NCBI GenBank assembly: GCA_019916065.1
Contig: CM034233.1
Location: 6,330,516 to 6,394,515 of the forward strand
Source: Vitellaria paradoxa
Lineage: Eukaryota; Streptophyta; Magnoliopsida; Ericales; Sapotaceae
DNA length: 64,000 nt
Reading direction: 5' to 3'
The position numbers were made by a program, and so were the translations under genes. Position 1 is the first letter of the stretch, and every line of letters starts with the position of its first letter. Under the pieces are notes generated by a model. That model worked only from the letters and a program-made list of their open reading frames with translations, was not told the DNA's origin and made no database searches. Below are positions 51,201 to 61,733 of this stretch, in pieces.

Positions 51201-51621
51201 ATAGTTTTATGGAGAGTGTTGCACTGATTAGTAATGGTCATTGTGCATGGACTACCTTTCAGTCATTTTAATTATCAATAACAAATTTGCTTTTTTGTCC
51301 TTCCATAAAAACCTTTTCCCACATATGATTATTAGTGGTGTATTTACCTTCCAGGATGCAAGTGTAAAGCAAACAGCAAAGCTCATGTACCAAACAGCAC
51401 TGATGGAGAGTGGGTTCATGTTAAATGACCCCAAGAATTTTGCCTCCCATATATATGACTCAGTGAAGACAGGTCTAAACATAAGGCCTGATGCAGCAGT
51501 TGAGGAAGAAGATGATGTGGAAGAACCCGAGACTGAATCAGAGACAAAAGAAACGCTTTCTGGTTCCAAGGCTGAAGCTGATGAAGACACAGAAGCTTCT
51601 GCTGTCAGGGATGAGTTGTAG
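42278..51621 (+). CDS. HSP90-7: GRP94/HSP90-7 (SHEPHERD) ER chaperone, 15 exons, exon 1 split by a CACTA transposon
   Basis: Exons: 42278-42323 plus 46333-46353 (exon 1, split), 46658-46778, 46908-47061, 47160-47240, 47377-47488, 47596-47722, 47827-47965, 48670-48787, 48882-49084, 49188-49403, 49504-49668, 49822-49955, 50074-50224, 50392-50796, 51355-51621. Without the insert this gives about 819-822 aa; Arabidopsis SHD has 823. Landmarks are a hydrophobic signal peptide in exon 1, the GHKL ATPase domain ([43 protein letters not shown]), an acidic linker in exons 8-9, the HSP90 middle domain, and the C-terminal domain ending in the ER-retrieval signal RDEL. The first ATG of the leader (42245) is in frame; 42278 fits homologues better. 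As sequenced, translation from 42278 stops 21 codons in, inside the transposon. The exon 11/12 junction is also abnormal: the homologous donor lacks one G, so exon 11 ends at 49668 and needs the weak acceptor TTGAG|G at 49822 to stay in frame. All other coding exons are intact. This allele is probably impaired; a functional gene elsewhere or a heterozygous site is possible. Confidence 0.9.
42324..46329. mobile_element. Non-autonomous CACTA (En/Spm) transposon, 4,006 bp, in GRP94 exon 1
   Basis: Left end CACTACTAGAAAAAGGCTGA; right end, inverted, CACTACTAGAAAAAAGCTGA. About 29 of the first 32 terminal bases match. A 3-bp duplication TTC flanks it (42321-42323, 46330-46332), as CACTA elements make. 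Subterminal regions (42.34-42.83 kb and 45.24-46.32 kb) are packed with both orientations of ATTACCAACYGATT, the presumed transposase-binding repeats. The middle is AT-rich and has no ORF resembling a transposase, so movement would need a partner in trans. Three 23-bp units GCCACGTGTCGACCTATGAT lie at 42898-42965. Perfect flanks and nearly intact ends suggest a recent insertion. Confidence 0.93.
42898..42965. repeat. Three 23-bp tandem units with G-boxes inside the CACTA element
   Basis: GCCACGTGTCGRCCTAYGAT repeats with 23-bp spacing at 42898, 42921 and 42944; each has the G-box core CACGTG. A fourth CACGTG is at 42845. Confidence 0.85.
46854..46875 (+). mobile_element. Ultra-short poly(A)-tailed insertion in GRP94 intron 2
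   Basis: AATTACC followed by 15 A is bracketed by GTTCTAAAGTGTGTT (46839-46853) and GTTCTGAAGTGTGTT (46876-46890), a 15-bp duplication with one change. The tag TTACC-A(n) equals that of the 15.6-kb insertion. Confidence 0.75.
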
Positions 51622-53897
51622 GTTGTTTGAAATAATGGGTTGCATGCCGCGATTATTTATTTATTTATTTATTTTCTAGTCATTCGAGAGAGAACTAGAA
51701 TTACTTCAGATTGGATGTAGGCTCACAAAGATTCAGCAAGAGGGAGTCGAATCATAGATAAGAGTAAACACAGCAGCTAGGAATTTTGGCTCTTTGAATT
51801 TTATTTATTAGAAGTTGAATGTAATATGACTGTGTTTTCCACGCAAAGCAGATTAATGTCTGATTATCTCATATTTTACTACTCTTTCCGGCTAAAAAAA
51901 TGTCATTACCGCCAGGCACAGGTGTTTTTGAATTTTGATGTTTGGTTGTGTTAAAAAGAATTATTATTATTATTATTTTATATTTTATTAATGAAAAGGG
52001 AGTGTTATGTCAGCCCATGACACTGATTGTCGATCATTGAATGTTAATCCAATACTATAGATACATTTATATTATTTTAATTCAAAATAAACATGAATAC
52101 ATTTGGATCATTAAATTTAAAATCAACGGTTTAGATTGTAAGTCATGGAGCTTGTCTTGAACCCTTTATCACCAACCGAGAATTGTCCTATACAATCTAG
52201 CCTCCTGAAAAGCTTGCCATTACAATATTTGTTCGTGAAAAGGACGGTGCAGTCTGTAACCATATATTAAACCATAACGGGAACAGTTGGCATCGAAAGA
52301 GAATAGGTCAGAGCTGAATAACTTGAACCAACTTGAAAACCTAACAAGCCATGTTCATGGTCTTTGTTGCCTGCACTTTTTTCTGTTAAATTGATTCCCA
52401 TCAAAGTCACTTTCTTTACAAGAAACAGGTGCAACTCGGGCGATTTAAAGTATGCTCAGTTAAAGAGTGCCTGTGCTTTACACAACGGAGGGCATGTGAA
52501 GTTTTTCATTCAGTGAATGAGAATCAATCACCTCCACAAGTGTCGTATAGATTTTAGGCCTTTGAGGATTGGGTTGGAATTGAATTGGGCATGCGTTTTG
52601 TTTTGTTTTTGTTTTTGTTTTTTTGGGGGGGGGGGGGGTTGATCTTATGTTGATTTTGTCAATTAATTAGCTATATATAATTGTAATCATGATATAGTCA
52701 AATCTTGTGATGGTTGTTATGTTGAAATTGAATCACCCAAGAATAAACGGGAAGGGTTAGAGGTAAGGAAAATAAACCGAAAGAAATATAAAATTTTAAA
52801 TATATATATATATATATATTTAAATGAATTAAAAAAATATAATAAAATAAAAAACATTAATCATTATATTAATTTTTTAATTTTTTAAATTTTATATCTT
52901 CTTTTTTCTTTCATTTTCCATCACAATCCAAGCAAGAGAATGAATTATGAATTCTTATTCTCTTTTTTTCTCACTTAACAAATCCTTAACCCAAATACAA
53001 TCTTCATAACTTTATTTGAATTCCCATATAAATTGTTTATATAATATACTCCCTCAAACATTCGAGCATAAATAATATTAAAATATTAAAAAAAAAGGGT
53101 AAAACATGTTCACAACATACACAAGTTGTGTTTATTTTTTCGAAAGTTTGCACCAAAGGTAAAAATGGTTGTAACATTCATGGGCTTTGGAGTAGACACC
53201 ATGATTCCATATCCATAAACAACCAAAGCTTGCAATTCCAGCAAAGTAGCAACCATCATCCATTACGCAAAGATTCACATTAAAGCAGACACTGCTTTCT
53301 TCAAAATCAATTGAACTAGAATTAGACCATCATCAAATTAAAAAATCTTCTCCATCTAATCTTTTGTTTCTCCTTATCATACGAATGTTCTGTTAAAAAT
53401 AAAAAAGGATAAGTTAAATTTCCCCCTTTTGAACTTTATTCAACATTTGTTTCAAGAATTGATACTTTTTTTTTTTTAAGAATTAAAAATTTAAACTTTT
53501 CATTAGTTGTAATGTTCTTCCTCAATAACTTTTTTACCTTTAAAATTTACGTCAACCGAACAATTAATAGTGAAAGTGTAAATGTCAAAAAAATTTAAAG
53601 GAAGACGTTGCAACTAATTTAAGGACCAAATATTTGATTGTTAAAAAAAAAAAAATTAAGTCTTGAAATATGATTTCTAGTAAAACTTAAGGGCAAAATA
53701 AAATTTACCAAGAAAGAAAGACAGAGAAAGAAAAATAGAATACAACCAAGCGTAAAATATATTCTTTAAAAATTTCAAATATCTACACATATGGTCAAAA
53801 GAATTTGCAGTTTACAATCTGAATTTCATCAACTTCTCTCATGATAAGATTGTTAACCTAATTTAACGTGGAATTTGCATGTAGAGGGAGATTACAA
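51622..53897. other. Spacer between the convergent GRP94 and thaumatin-like genes
   Basis: GRP94 3' UTR (an (ATTT)n run at 51655-51675), then AT-rich DNA with a T-run/G-run junction at 52614-52638 and (AT)n at 52801-52820. No gene seen. Confidence 0.6.
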
Positions 53898-56800
53898 TCA
53901 ATGAAAATATAGTGTTAGGAAAATGATTAGGGAAGCAATCAATGAATACTGGATGTTAACATTAGAAATTGTTTTCGACGAATCTCCAGTGAAAAAATTA
54001 GGTAGCCACGAGGTTGAGCTGTCATCTGATCTAGATTCAGATCCGCTTGTTATCCCCGTAATCGTTGGCGATGAAGAATCCGTTGAAGATTTTTGGCTGG
54101 AAAAATGAAAATTGAATATATAAATATACTTCATTAATTGATAATAAAGCATGAAAAAAATATAAAAAAATCATAGAATAATGATTACTATATGCAAAAC
54201 ATTTGGCACAGGAAGGGATGGAACTAAGATCACCAAGGGTGCGTTTGGTATAAAAAAATAAAATAAAATTTTTAGTAACTTTTGTTCTAGCATTATCACG
54301 TGTGTATTTGATAAAAATTTATAAAAGTTAGAAAAAGTTGATAAAAATTAAAAATGTATTAGTAAATTTTGGTGAAGAAAATTAGTAAAAGTTAGCTATT
54401 GGTGAAAATTTTGTAAAAGTTGGTAATAACCAAATAACACCTAAATGAGAATGGTTAAAATGCCTAAATCTATAAATATATATATATAATCACTACAAAA
54501 TTTTAATAAAAAATGGGGCCAATTAACTCTATTTTGTCACATCCTTAATGTTATAGTTTAGGATAAACGGAATGAGAATATGAAAACTAATTATACCAAA
54601 ATCAAAAATTTAATCGAAAGTTAAATCACATAAATTAATCAATCAAAGTATCTAATTAGGTCCTTGATTTTCATATAAAAATAATAAATGGTGATATAAA
54701 ATCCAATAATTAAATACTAGCAACTAACACCGTAGGCCTACATGACCACCATAATTATAATCATATGCATACCAAAATTCTTAACATAAACATATGTTTA
54801 TAACTTTGGGTTGCACAAATTAAAAAAAAAAAAAATAACTTCAATAAAAATACTAATAAAATCTTTAGGTAAACCTTCATTCATACTTTGATTGATTGAT
54901 ATGATTAATCTTGGATTATATCTTTAATTTAATTCTGTTTAGTTCATATATCTCCACATCGTCTGTTTCCGGACTGTAAAATTAAGAATGTAATATATCT
55001 TGAACTTTTTAACTACAAAATATAATAATTCTAGTCCCCCATAGTAGTATGTAGCTAGTCCGGTATAGTAAATAAGTTCAATTTAAGTATGTTTAGAGTA
55101 ACAAAAAGTGAGATAAATGAGATAAAATAAGAAAGTTGTGAGTTCGTAATTCGCGTAGTCAGATAAAAAATAAATAATTTTTAAACTTTTTAGAGTTTTT
55201 TTATTATTTTTTAGAATTTTTTGTCACCCAAAATGAAATTTTATATTTATAACTGGGGGTATTTAATACATTTTAAGAAAAATCAAAACGAAAGCAAAAT
55301 CTAAAATTCAGAACGTTACTTGTTTTTAAATTATTTTTTTCTTTAAATTAGTTTGTTAAATAATAAGTTAGTTTATTTTTTTTATTTTTTTGTGACTAAT
55401 TTATGATTATAATAATGTTTTATGATTATAATAATGTTAAAGTCGTATATTAAAGCTTCAGCTTGACGTGAAGAGATAGGATAATATTTTTGTTATTTGC
55501 GAAAAAGAAAAGCTGAGTTAAAAGTTAGTACACTATTACCATATCACACGCTTCGAATTAATAGGAAAAAAGTTTGAGGAATTAAAAATTTTATTGTAGA
55601 AAAGAAGATGCTTAGAGTGTCAGTGAATGCAACAAAATTACTAAAAAGATTCACTCCGCCTTTTATTAAGGCACCGTCTACGGTGTTAATAAATTTCAAA
55701 AAATTTTATAAAACTCTAATAATTTTTAAAAATTACTAAAATTCTTTATCATACTTTTATTTTTTCTAACCTTTACTAATTTCAAAAAATTTCAATATTT
55801 CATTAAGAAAATAAAAAATTCTTAACGAGATTAATTGAGTGCGAAATTTTTTTTTATGTCGAAAATTTTCAAACAAATACTATTATCGTTTATTTATCTC
55901 TACTTTTTTAAATTCGTTAGAACGAATTTTTATAAGCTGTTTTAACGATTTACCGGTATAGAATCCGTTAGAACGGATATAGAATGTCGTTTTAACAGTT
56001 TTGGCATTATTCAGAGAGAGAAAAAGAAATATTTTTTGAATCGGTTAAGAATTTTTTAGTACTGTTCATCTTTAAAAAACATAATTTGAAAAAAAACACT
56101 AAACACCCTTAAAATTTAAAATCACATTTTTTCTTATTTTTATCACTCTAAATGCTACCTAAATAGTGTGGTAAAAATTTTATTTCTCAAAATTTTTTAT
56201 TTTTCAAAGTTTTTTATAATAAAAATTGATTTTTGGAGATTAAAAAAAAAGTCAAAATTCGAAATTCAAAGCACATAAAAAGAACTAAAAAAATGAAAAA
56301 TCTGTTCCATAAGTGAAAATAAACAATTGCGATTATGGAATTTTCATACCTTGTCAGTGCGGGGCAGAATGTTATCGTGTAATCCGCACCTGTACACGTA
56401 AAAGTGCTGCTGGCGTCATCATAAGCATAGCTGTAAGATCTTGGACACGCGGATTTAAACATGGCCGAATACACGGACGGCTTACAAGTGGTCGGTGTAC
56501 TGTACGCGCCGCTGCAGCAGTACTCAGGACTACCCAACGCCTCGCACGCGCTCTTACAAGCCTGGCCATCCCCGACTCGTAACTCCGCTGGGCACTTCCG
56601 GTTCAAGTCGGCCACGCACCCGGTTGACCCACAAGCTCCCGACCCACGGGTCGCCTCCACAACCATTGGCAAATTGTAGCCGTCAACCAAGCTGACATCA
56701 TAGAAGTCCTGGGCACCCGACCCGATAGTGAATTCGGCCAGAGTTGCGGGTGGGGTGGCGCCAGCGCCATTGCACTCCACCTGGTTGGAGCCACAGTCCC

Positions 56801-57192
56801 CAGTGGCGCATGTTCCTTGACCGGAATTGGGATCAAAATTGCAGCCTGTTCGGCCCCAAAACCGCCCCGACCAACCGGGTGGAGCTTGGAAGGAGCGCGA
56901 TTCACCCGGTGGGAGTTCAAACCCGGTGGTGGTTAACTGGGTGTTACCTAGAATTCCAGGCCAGACAGCGTGATGACACCTGTTGATTAACGAAAATGTA
57001 GCACCCGAAATGCCTGATAGATCAAAAGGGAAGCCATTGCCATTAGTACACTTAAAAAATGCTACTTCGCATTACAGCTTTGGTGGTAGATAGAATGTGA
57101 GAAATTTTTTTTTTTTATTTTTTACCTCTGGAAATCACCAGCAAAATGAGACTGAGGAACACGGGGGAAGAGCCTGAAATCATCGAATCCAT
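53898..57192 (-). CDS. Thaumatin-like (PR-5 family) protein with hydrophobic C-terminal tail, three exons
   Basis: Exons on the minus strand: 57192-57126 (signal peptide MDSMISGSSPVFLSLILLV...), 57013-56350, and 54096-53898; 930 nt, 309 aa. Splice sites are AG|GTAAAA, TCAG|GC, AAG|GTATGA and CCAG|CC, all in phase. The mature domain has 16 cysteines in the family arrangement (INRC, GRTGCNFD, GTCATGDC, ECNG, ACGSTGC, RKCP, YCCSGAY, SACPRSYSYAYDD, FTCTGADYTITFCP), giving eight disulphides, and the acidic-cleft segment FYDVSLVDGYNLPM. Exon 3 adds a Ser/Thr-rich stretch and a terminal hydrophobic segment (SLIASLIIFLTLYF), as in TLPs predicted to be GPI-anchored, so it is probably secreted and cell-surface attached. 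Family members are linked to defence and cell-wall glucan binding. Intron 2 is 2.25 kb and full of MITEs. Resembles Arabidopsis TLP1-type proteins. Confidence 0.9.
54238..54441. mobile_element. MITE in intron 2 of the thaumatin-like gene, family E copy 2
   Basis: Terminal inverted repeat GGTGCGTTTGGT with the complement of ACCAAATAACACC; interior of AAAAGTTRGYAAAA phrases as at 31480-31828. Confidence 0.65.
55078..55232. mobile_element. MITE-like element, family C copy 2, in intron 2 of the thaumatin-like gene
   Basis: Contains GAGTAACAAAAAGTGAGATA and GTTCGTAATTCGCGTAGTCA, matching 9633-9785. Confidence 0.5.
55670..56160. mobile_element. MITE-like element, family F copy 2, in intron 2 of the thaumatin-like gene
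   Basis: Starts GGCACCGTCTACGGTG and ends near CTCTAAATGCTACC; shares ATTTCAAAAAATTTCAATAT plus TTCATTAAGA with 40471-40829. Contains repeated CGTTAGAACG. Confidence 0.5.
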
Positions 57193-57198
57193 TTGGAC

Positions 57199-57220
57199 AG
57201 AGAGAGAGAGAGAGAGAGAG
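57199..57220 (-). repeat. (AG/CT)n in the leader of the thaumatin-like gene
   Basis: CT run on the coding strand, a few bases upstream of the start codon at 57192. A second CT-rich stretch lies at 57411-57434. Confidence 0.9.
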
Positions 57221-57579
57221 TTGCTGATAATATATGAATGTACTTCGTATATATGCTGAGAGATGTGCTTCTGGTTTTTCAATTAGAAGAAGAGAGTAAG
57301 GATGAGAAGAGCAAAGGAAGGTTTTGTGAGATGACAAATGGCAGCGAGAAATGAAGAATGAGATTTGCTGGCTGCCCATATAAATATTAATTGTTGCATG
57401 CTATGGACCTCCTCTCCCTATCTCTCTCTCTCTGCCCGAGTGGGAACTGTGGAAATGATTCTAGTCCGGTATAGAATTAGAATAGAACCATTACATGAGA
57501 AAGTGGAGCGAAATCTAACGGTTGAGTAATGCCAAAATCCCCTATTTTTTTTTTTTTTACTGCAGTTAAAGTGGTATTT

Positions 57580-57830
57580 AATTTATTTTTTTTTATTTTT
57601 TACTTCTTGTATTTTGGTATATGTTTTAAAAATCGTAAAGTAAAGAAATAGAAAATACTTTATTTTTTTATTTTAAATTGAAAACGCTTAGAACAACTTT
57701 TTATTATTTTTCATTTCATGTGTAAATCTAATTTCTGTTTTCTTAAAACAAATTTAAAAAATACAAATGATCAAATATGTTTGAGTTGTTTTTTTTATTT
57801 TCAAAAGTGTAAGATAGAAAATGAATTTAA
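57580..57830. repeat. Half copy of the hairpin MITE seen at 21.6 and 28.6 kb
   Basis: TTTTTCATTTCATGTGTAAA, then TCTGTTTTCTTAAAACAAATTT and ATCAAATATGTTTGAGTTG, parallels the fold-back core at about 29140-29225. The matching inverted half is missing. Confidence 0.5.
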
Positions 57831-57841
57831 AATAAAAAAAA

Positions 57842-58209
57842 TGTAACAACCAGCATCCATATAGTACAATATTGTCCACTTTATGCTTGATAAACTGCTT
57901 CTCAGGAGGTCACCCATCCTGATATTGCCTCCGTTCTATATTGTCCACTTTATACTTGGTAAGCTGTTTCCCAGGAGGTCACTCATCCTGATATTGCCTC
58001 CATTGGAGAACGCTTAATCCTTGAGTTCTCACTAAATCCAGTGCCCTCACGGCTTTAAAACGCGTTGTTCTTATATGAATATCGAATATTACATATATAC
58101 TACTTCCTTTCACTATCCAGGCAATGTGGGATGGAAGGCATTACTTTTCTACTTCACCTCCGACTTCACTCTCCCACAGGCAGAATCCCTCATGAGTAAA
58201 TTCTTAACA
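57842..58209. mobile_element. 5S-rRNA-derived LTR-like element (Cassandra-type), with internal 69-bp duplication
   Basis: Begins TGTAACAACC and ends CTTAACA (TG...CA like an LTR). It contains CAGGAGGTCACCCATCCT, the reverse complement of the 3' part of plant 5S rRNA (AGGATGGGTGACCTCCTG), and a second, slightly changed copy 69 bp on. The unit TATTGTCCACTTTATR...GATATTGCCTCC starts at 57870 and 57939. The later part carries LTR-like phrases (CAATGTGGGA, ACTTCACTCTCCCACAGGCA). Cassandra TRIM retrotransposons carry 5S sequence in their LTRs. No second LTR seen, so a solo LTR or a 5S-derived SINE. Confidence 0.6.
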
Positions 58210-60150
58210 GTCCCTCACAAAAAATAAAACTAAAAATAAAAAATAAAAAAACAAACTACATATATGACATCTAAAAGTTTCTAATTCCAAACTTCGGCTC
58301 CTTTCGGAATCCAAAAAAAAAAAAAAAAACCTTAAAAAAATTCAAGATAAAAGTTTTCAACTTTACTCAACTGAATTTAATCATGTAATACTTTTATATT
58401 AATTTTTTATTTTTATTTTAAAACTTTTTCGAAAGTACAAAACGGCCCCATCCCCCGGAAATGGCAGACGTTAGAATTGCGATGCCCCCATCTTTATTAA
58501 AGTTGTCCTATTCCATTTTAATGAGTTTCTACACTTGGCATGCACATGCAAGCAAGCAACTCCGAGCAAAGGAAGTAGTAATAATAATAATTAAAAATTG
58601 TTATGCATAAGAGTTAAAATAAAGTCTTAAAAAAAAAAGTTAATTATGAAGAGTGAGAACATGCAACACCAAATAGGCCAGCAGTTTAAAAAAAAAAAAA
58701 AAGTAGTCTAATTAATTAATGTTAACTTTTAGTTCAAGAAACCGATCAATTTATTTTATTTTCATATTTATTTTTTGTAAAATCAAATAATTAAATGATT
58801 TGTAGCTCGAATCAATTGATTAAAGTATACAACAAAAAGTCATAGATTTCGTATGCTTTGAATATTGTTTCTATTTACAGATTCTAATTAATCGACAGAT
58901 TATAATGAGGTAAAATCAATTCGCGGGTGGTTGTCTTCTAATAATTATTGCTATTAATTAATGAAATTGTACCAAATGCATGTGATAATTAATTAATTAA
59001 TTAATTAATGATACATTTTGATTATGATAGAGAATAGCCATTTTGGGTAAATAATTAATACCACCTTAGATTGGAAGTAACGTTCTTTTTTCTTTTTCTT
59101 TTTTTTTATATGGCAATCAAAGTGGTGCCCATTTGGAGCTTCCCTTTTTGAAGAGTAGAGCTTAGATGTGGCCTATTTCATATTAATAACCAAATTCTCT
59201 CTTTATTTCTTATAGTAACCCTCAAAAACATTACATATATATATTTATATATATATTATACTAGTCGTTTTTTTTTTTTTTCATAGTATTATTAGAAATA
59301 GAGTAGAAGAATTACAAATTCATCACTTTAGAATAAAAATATTTAAATATACTTACCGGAAAACATTTAAATATATTTTAATTATAAAATTATCACTACT
59401 ACATTATAATTTTTTTGACAAATTAATTGTTCTGCCACATTATCACATTATGACGATTTAATTGGTCGGTTATACATAGATAATATATGATGTAACACAC
59501 GTTTGCACTAATTTTTTTTTTTTCTGTTTTGTTTTTTATTGACATAAATATTTCTCTTTAAATCTATTATTATTATTATTATCACTTTAAAATTTTTCCC
59601 AACCTAATTATTTAAATATGTATGTTTTTATAATATCTGAATAGCTAAAGTTATATGACCTCCCAACAAGAATATCTAAATTTTATTTTTCAATTGATGT
59701 TTAGTTCACCTCCTTAACAAGAAAATTTAGGATACGGCATTTCTTATGCATATTCACGTCATTTTAATTAAATATTTTAGTTGCATAATATTTTTTTTAA
59801 GAATTTAATTTTAGTGCATTGTAATCTTTTAGATATTACGCTTGTTATTTTTCATATTTTATTAAATTAGAAAATAATTATTTATTATGTTATGATACGT
59901 GGTTTTCGTAAAAAATTATTTAACTTTTTTATTAAACAACTTATTCTAATTTGTTTGCATAAAAAAAAAAAAAAAAGGCACTCGCACCTGGCTTTATGAG
60001 GTGTCAAAAGCGCTTGAGGCGATATTTTCCACGTCACTTTGATCTTCCAGCTATAGTGGAATGCACTCCGGGTCATGGGTCCCACACATTGGATTTAAAT
60101 ATTTACAATCATTACTAATATGTAATATTTTCAGTAACTTTAAGCGTATT
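58210..60150. other. AT-rich intergenic DNA
   Basis: Poly(A) tracts, (TTAA)n at 58988-59008 and (TTA)n near 59568-59580. No gene or clear element. Confidence 0.6.
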
Positions 60151-60234
60151 GTCAGGATGGCCGAGTGGTCTAAGGCGCCAGACTCAAGTTCTGGTCCTCG
60201 TGAGAGGGCGTGGGTTCAAATCCCACTTCTGACA
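60151..60234 (+). tRNA. trnL-CAA: tRNA-Leu (anticodon CAA)
   Basis: 84 nt including the discriminator A. The acceptor stem GTCAGGA pairs with TTCTGAC (one G-T). A box TGGCCGAGTGG, B box GGTTCAAATCC, anticodon stem CCAGA/TCTGG enclosing the loop CTCAAGT (anticodon CAA), and a long variable arm as in class II leucine tRNAs. No intron and no encoded CCA, so it is nuclear-type. A short T-run (CTTTTAATTATTTT) follows as a Pol III terminator. Confidence 0.95.
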
Positions 60235-60908
60235 ATTACTTTTAATTATTTTGCCCCAGTTGAACATTAACTCTCCAGAAAAATGGGTTAATTTTCAATT
60301 TTATTATTATTATTTTTGTGGGTTGGGGGGAATGTACTAAAAATTTGATGTGAAAAGGTAAATTAGTAATGTTTTCGGCTGAATTTGCACCACGAAAGCA
60401 GATTTGTGGGAAGTTGGTTTCCTTAATTTGGTGACTTTTTTTTTTTTTTAGTGCACATATGGGTTCAAATTGCCTGCTGCATTTGAATGTCCAGAGACAT
60501 CAATTGTGATCTCAAATGGAATTGCTTTGTAGGTCTAATAGCTGACTTTTAGCTACCTAAAAGCTTAGCATTAGTTTGTTTCAGGATAAGATTTAATTTT
60601 ATGTGATTAGTAAGCACATGGGCTGGTGTGGCTGCCTCCAGTTCAAAATAAAAGTTTGGGGCACTTAAAAGTTTACATATATATATATATATATATATAT
60701 CTTTAAAGAGTAAGTGGTTGACACTGCAAAGTGTGGGGAGCACTAACGTAACTGCAAATGCCGCTTCAAAGTTGAAATAGCATATAGAAGATGAAGAGTG
60801 TCATTTTAGTTATCAGAGAAGTCTCTCCATCGGTTTTGGTAAATCAACGTAAAATAGCTAAGACTAACAAGAACACACCACCAAACATAAACGTGCTACT
60901 GTAACTAA

Positions 60909-61733
60909 TGTTGTTAAAATCTCAATTTAAATCTTAAAATTTTACGATTTTACGATATTAGAGTAGGAAAATTTGTTCGATTTTATGTAAAATCTTAACA
61001 GAGATAAAATAGGTAAAATCTTGATTTTGAAACAAAATAAAAAATCACGATTTTATAGGCGATTTTACCGATTTTAAAAATTAAGTATTTTTGTGTAATT
61101 TTGTTAAATAAAATAAATTTTTATAATTTTTTTCAAATAATATGCCACAGCTATTTCAATTATTACTTTTTTTTTGGTTTTTTTAATTCTATAATACTAT
61201 TATTTACTATACTACACTAGTTGAGAACCATGTGCGTTGTTACACCAAATTAACTACCATAAATTAAATTTAGTAACTAGGACAGAAACCAAGAGACTTA
61301 TAATAAAATATTACAAATACATTTCAACTCAAACAAAAAATTAGGATAACATGAAGTCAATATCTTAATATCAACTGTATAAATCACACCAATCATTTTA
61401 ATAATCTCAATTGTGTCGTTGGGTAAAAGAATTATAGAACCAGATATAGAATCTTTTGTAAACTTTGTTGAGGATTCATTTTGTTAATATGAGTAACTTT
61501 TTGGGTAAGGCATTTTTCTTGACACATGTATTTTTTCTCTTCTCCTATTAATAAAATTATCAACTTATCAAAAAAAAAAAATGAAAACTTTAAATAAAAA
61601 ATTGTAGGATAATAGACTATATTTTTGTTTTATAGGCATTTGTTAAAATCTTACAATTTTAAGATTCGATTTTACGACTCGATTTTTGGACCCTATACCG
61701 ATTTTAAGTAAAATCTTGATTTTAACAACCTTG
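60909..61733. mobile_element. Mutator-like non-autonomous element with 11-bp target duplication
   Basis: Ends TGTTGTTAAAATC and, inverted, CAAGGTTGTTAAAATC. Flanked by identical ACTGTAACTAA at 60898-60908 and 61734-61744. The arms are rich in AAAATCTTRATTTT-type inverted phrases. A LINE-like 3' tail (AATAAAATTATCAACTTATC plus poly A, about 61548-61580) sits inside it. No ORF. Confidence 0.75.
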
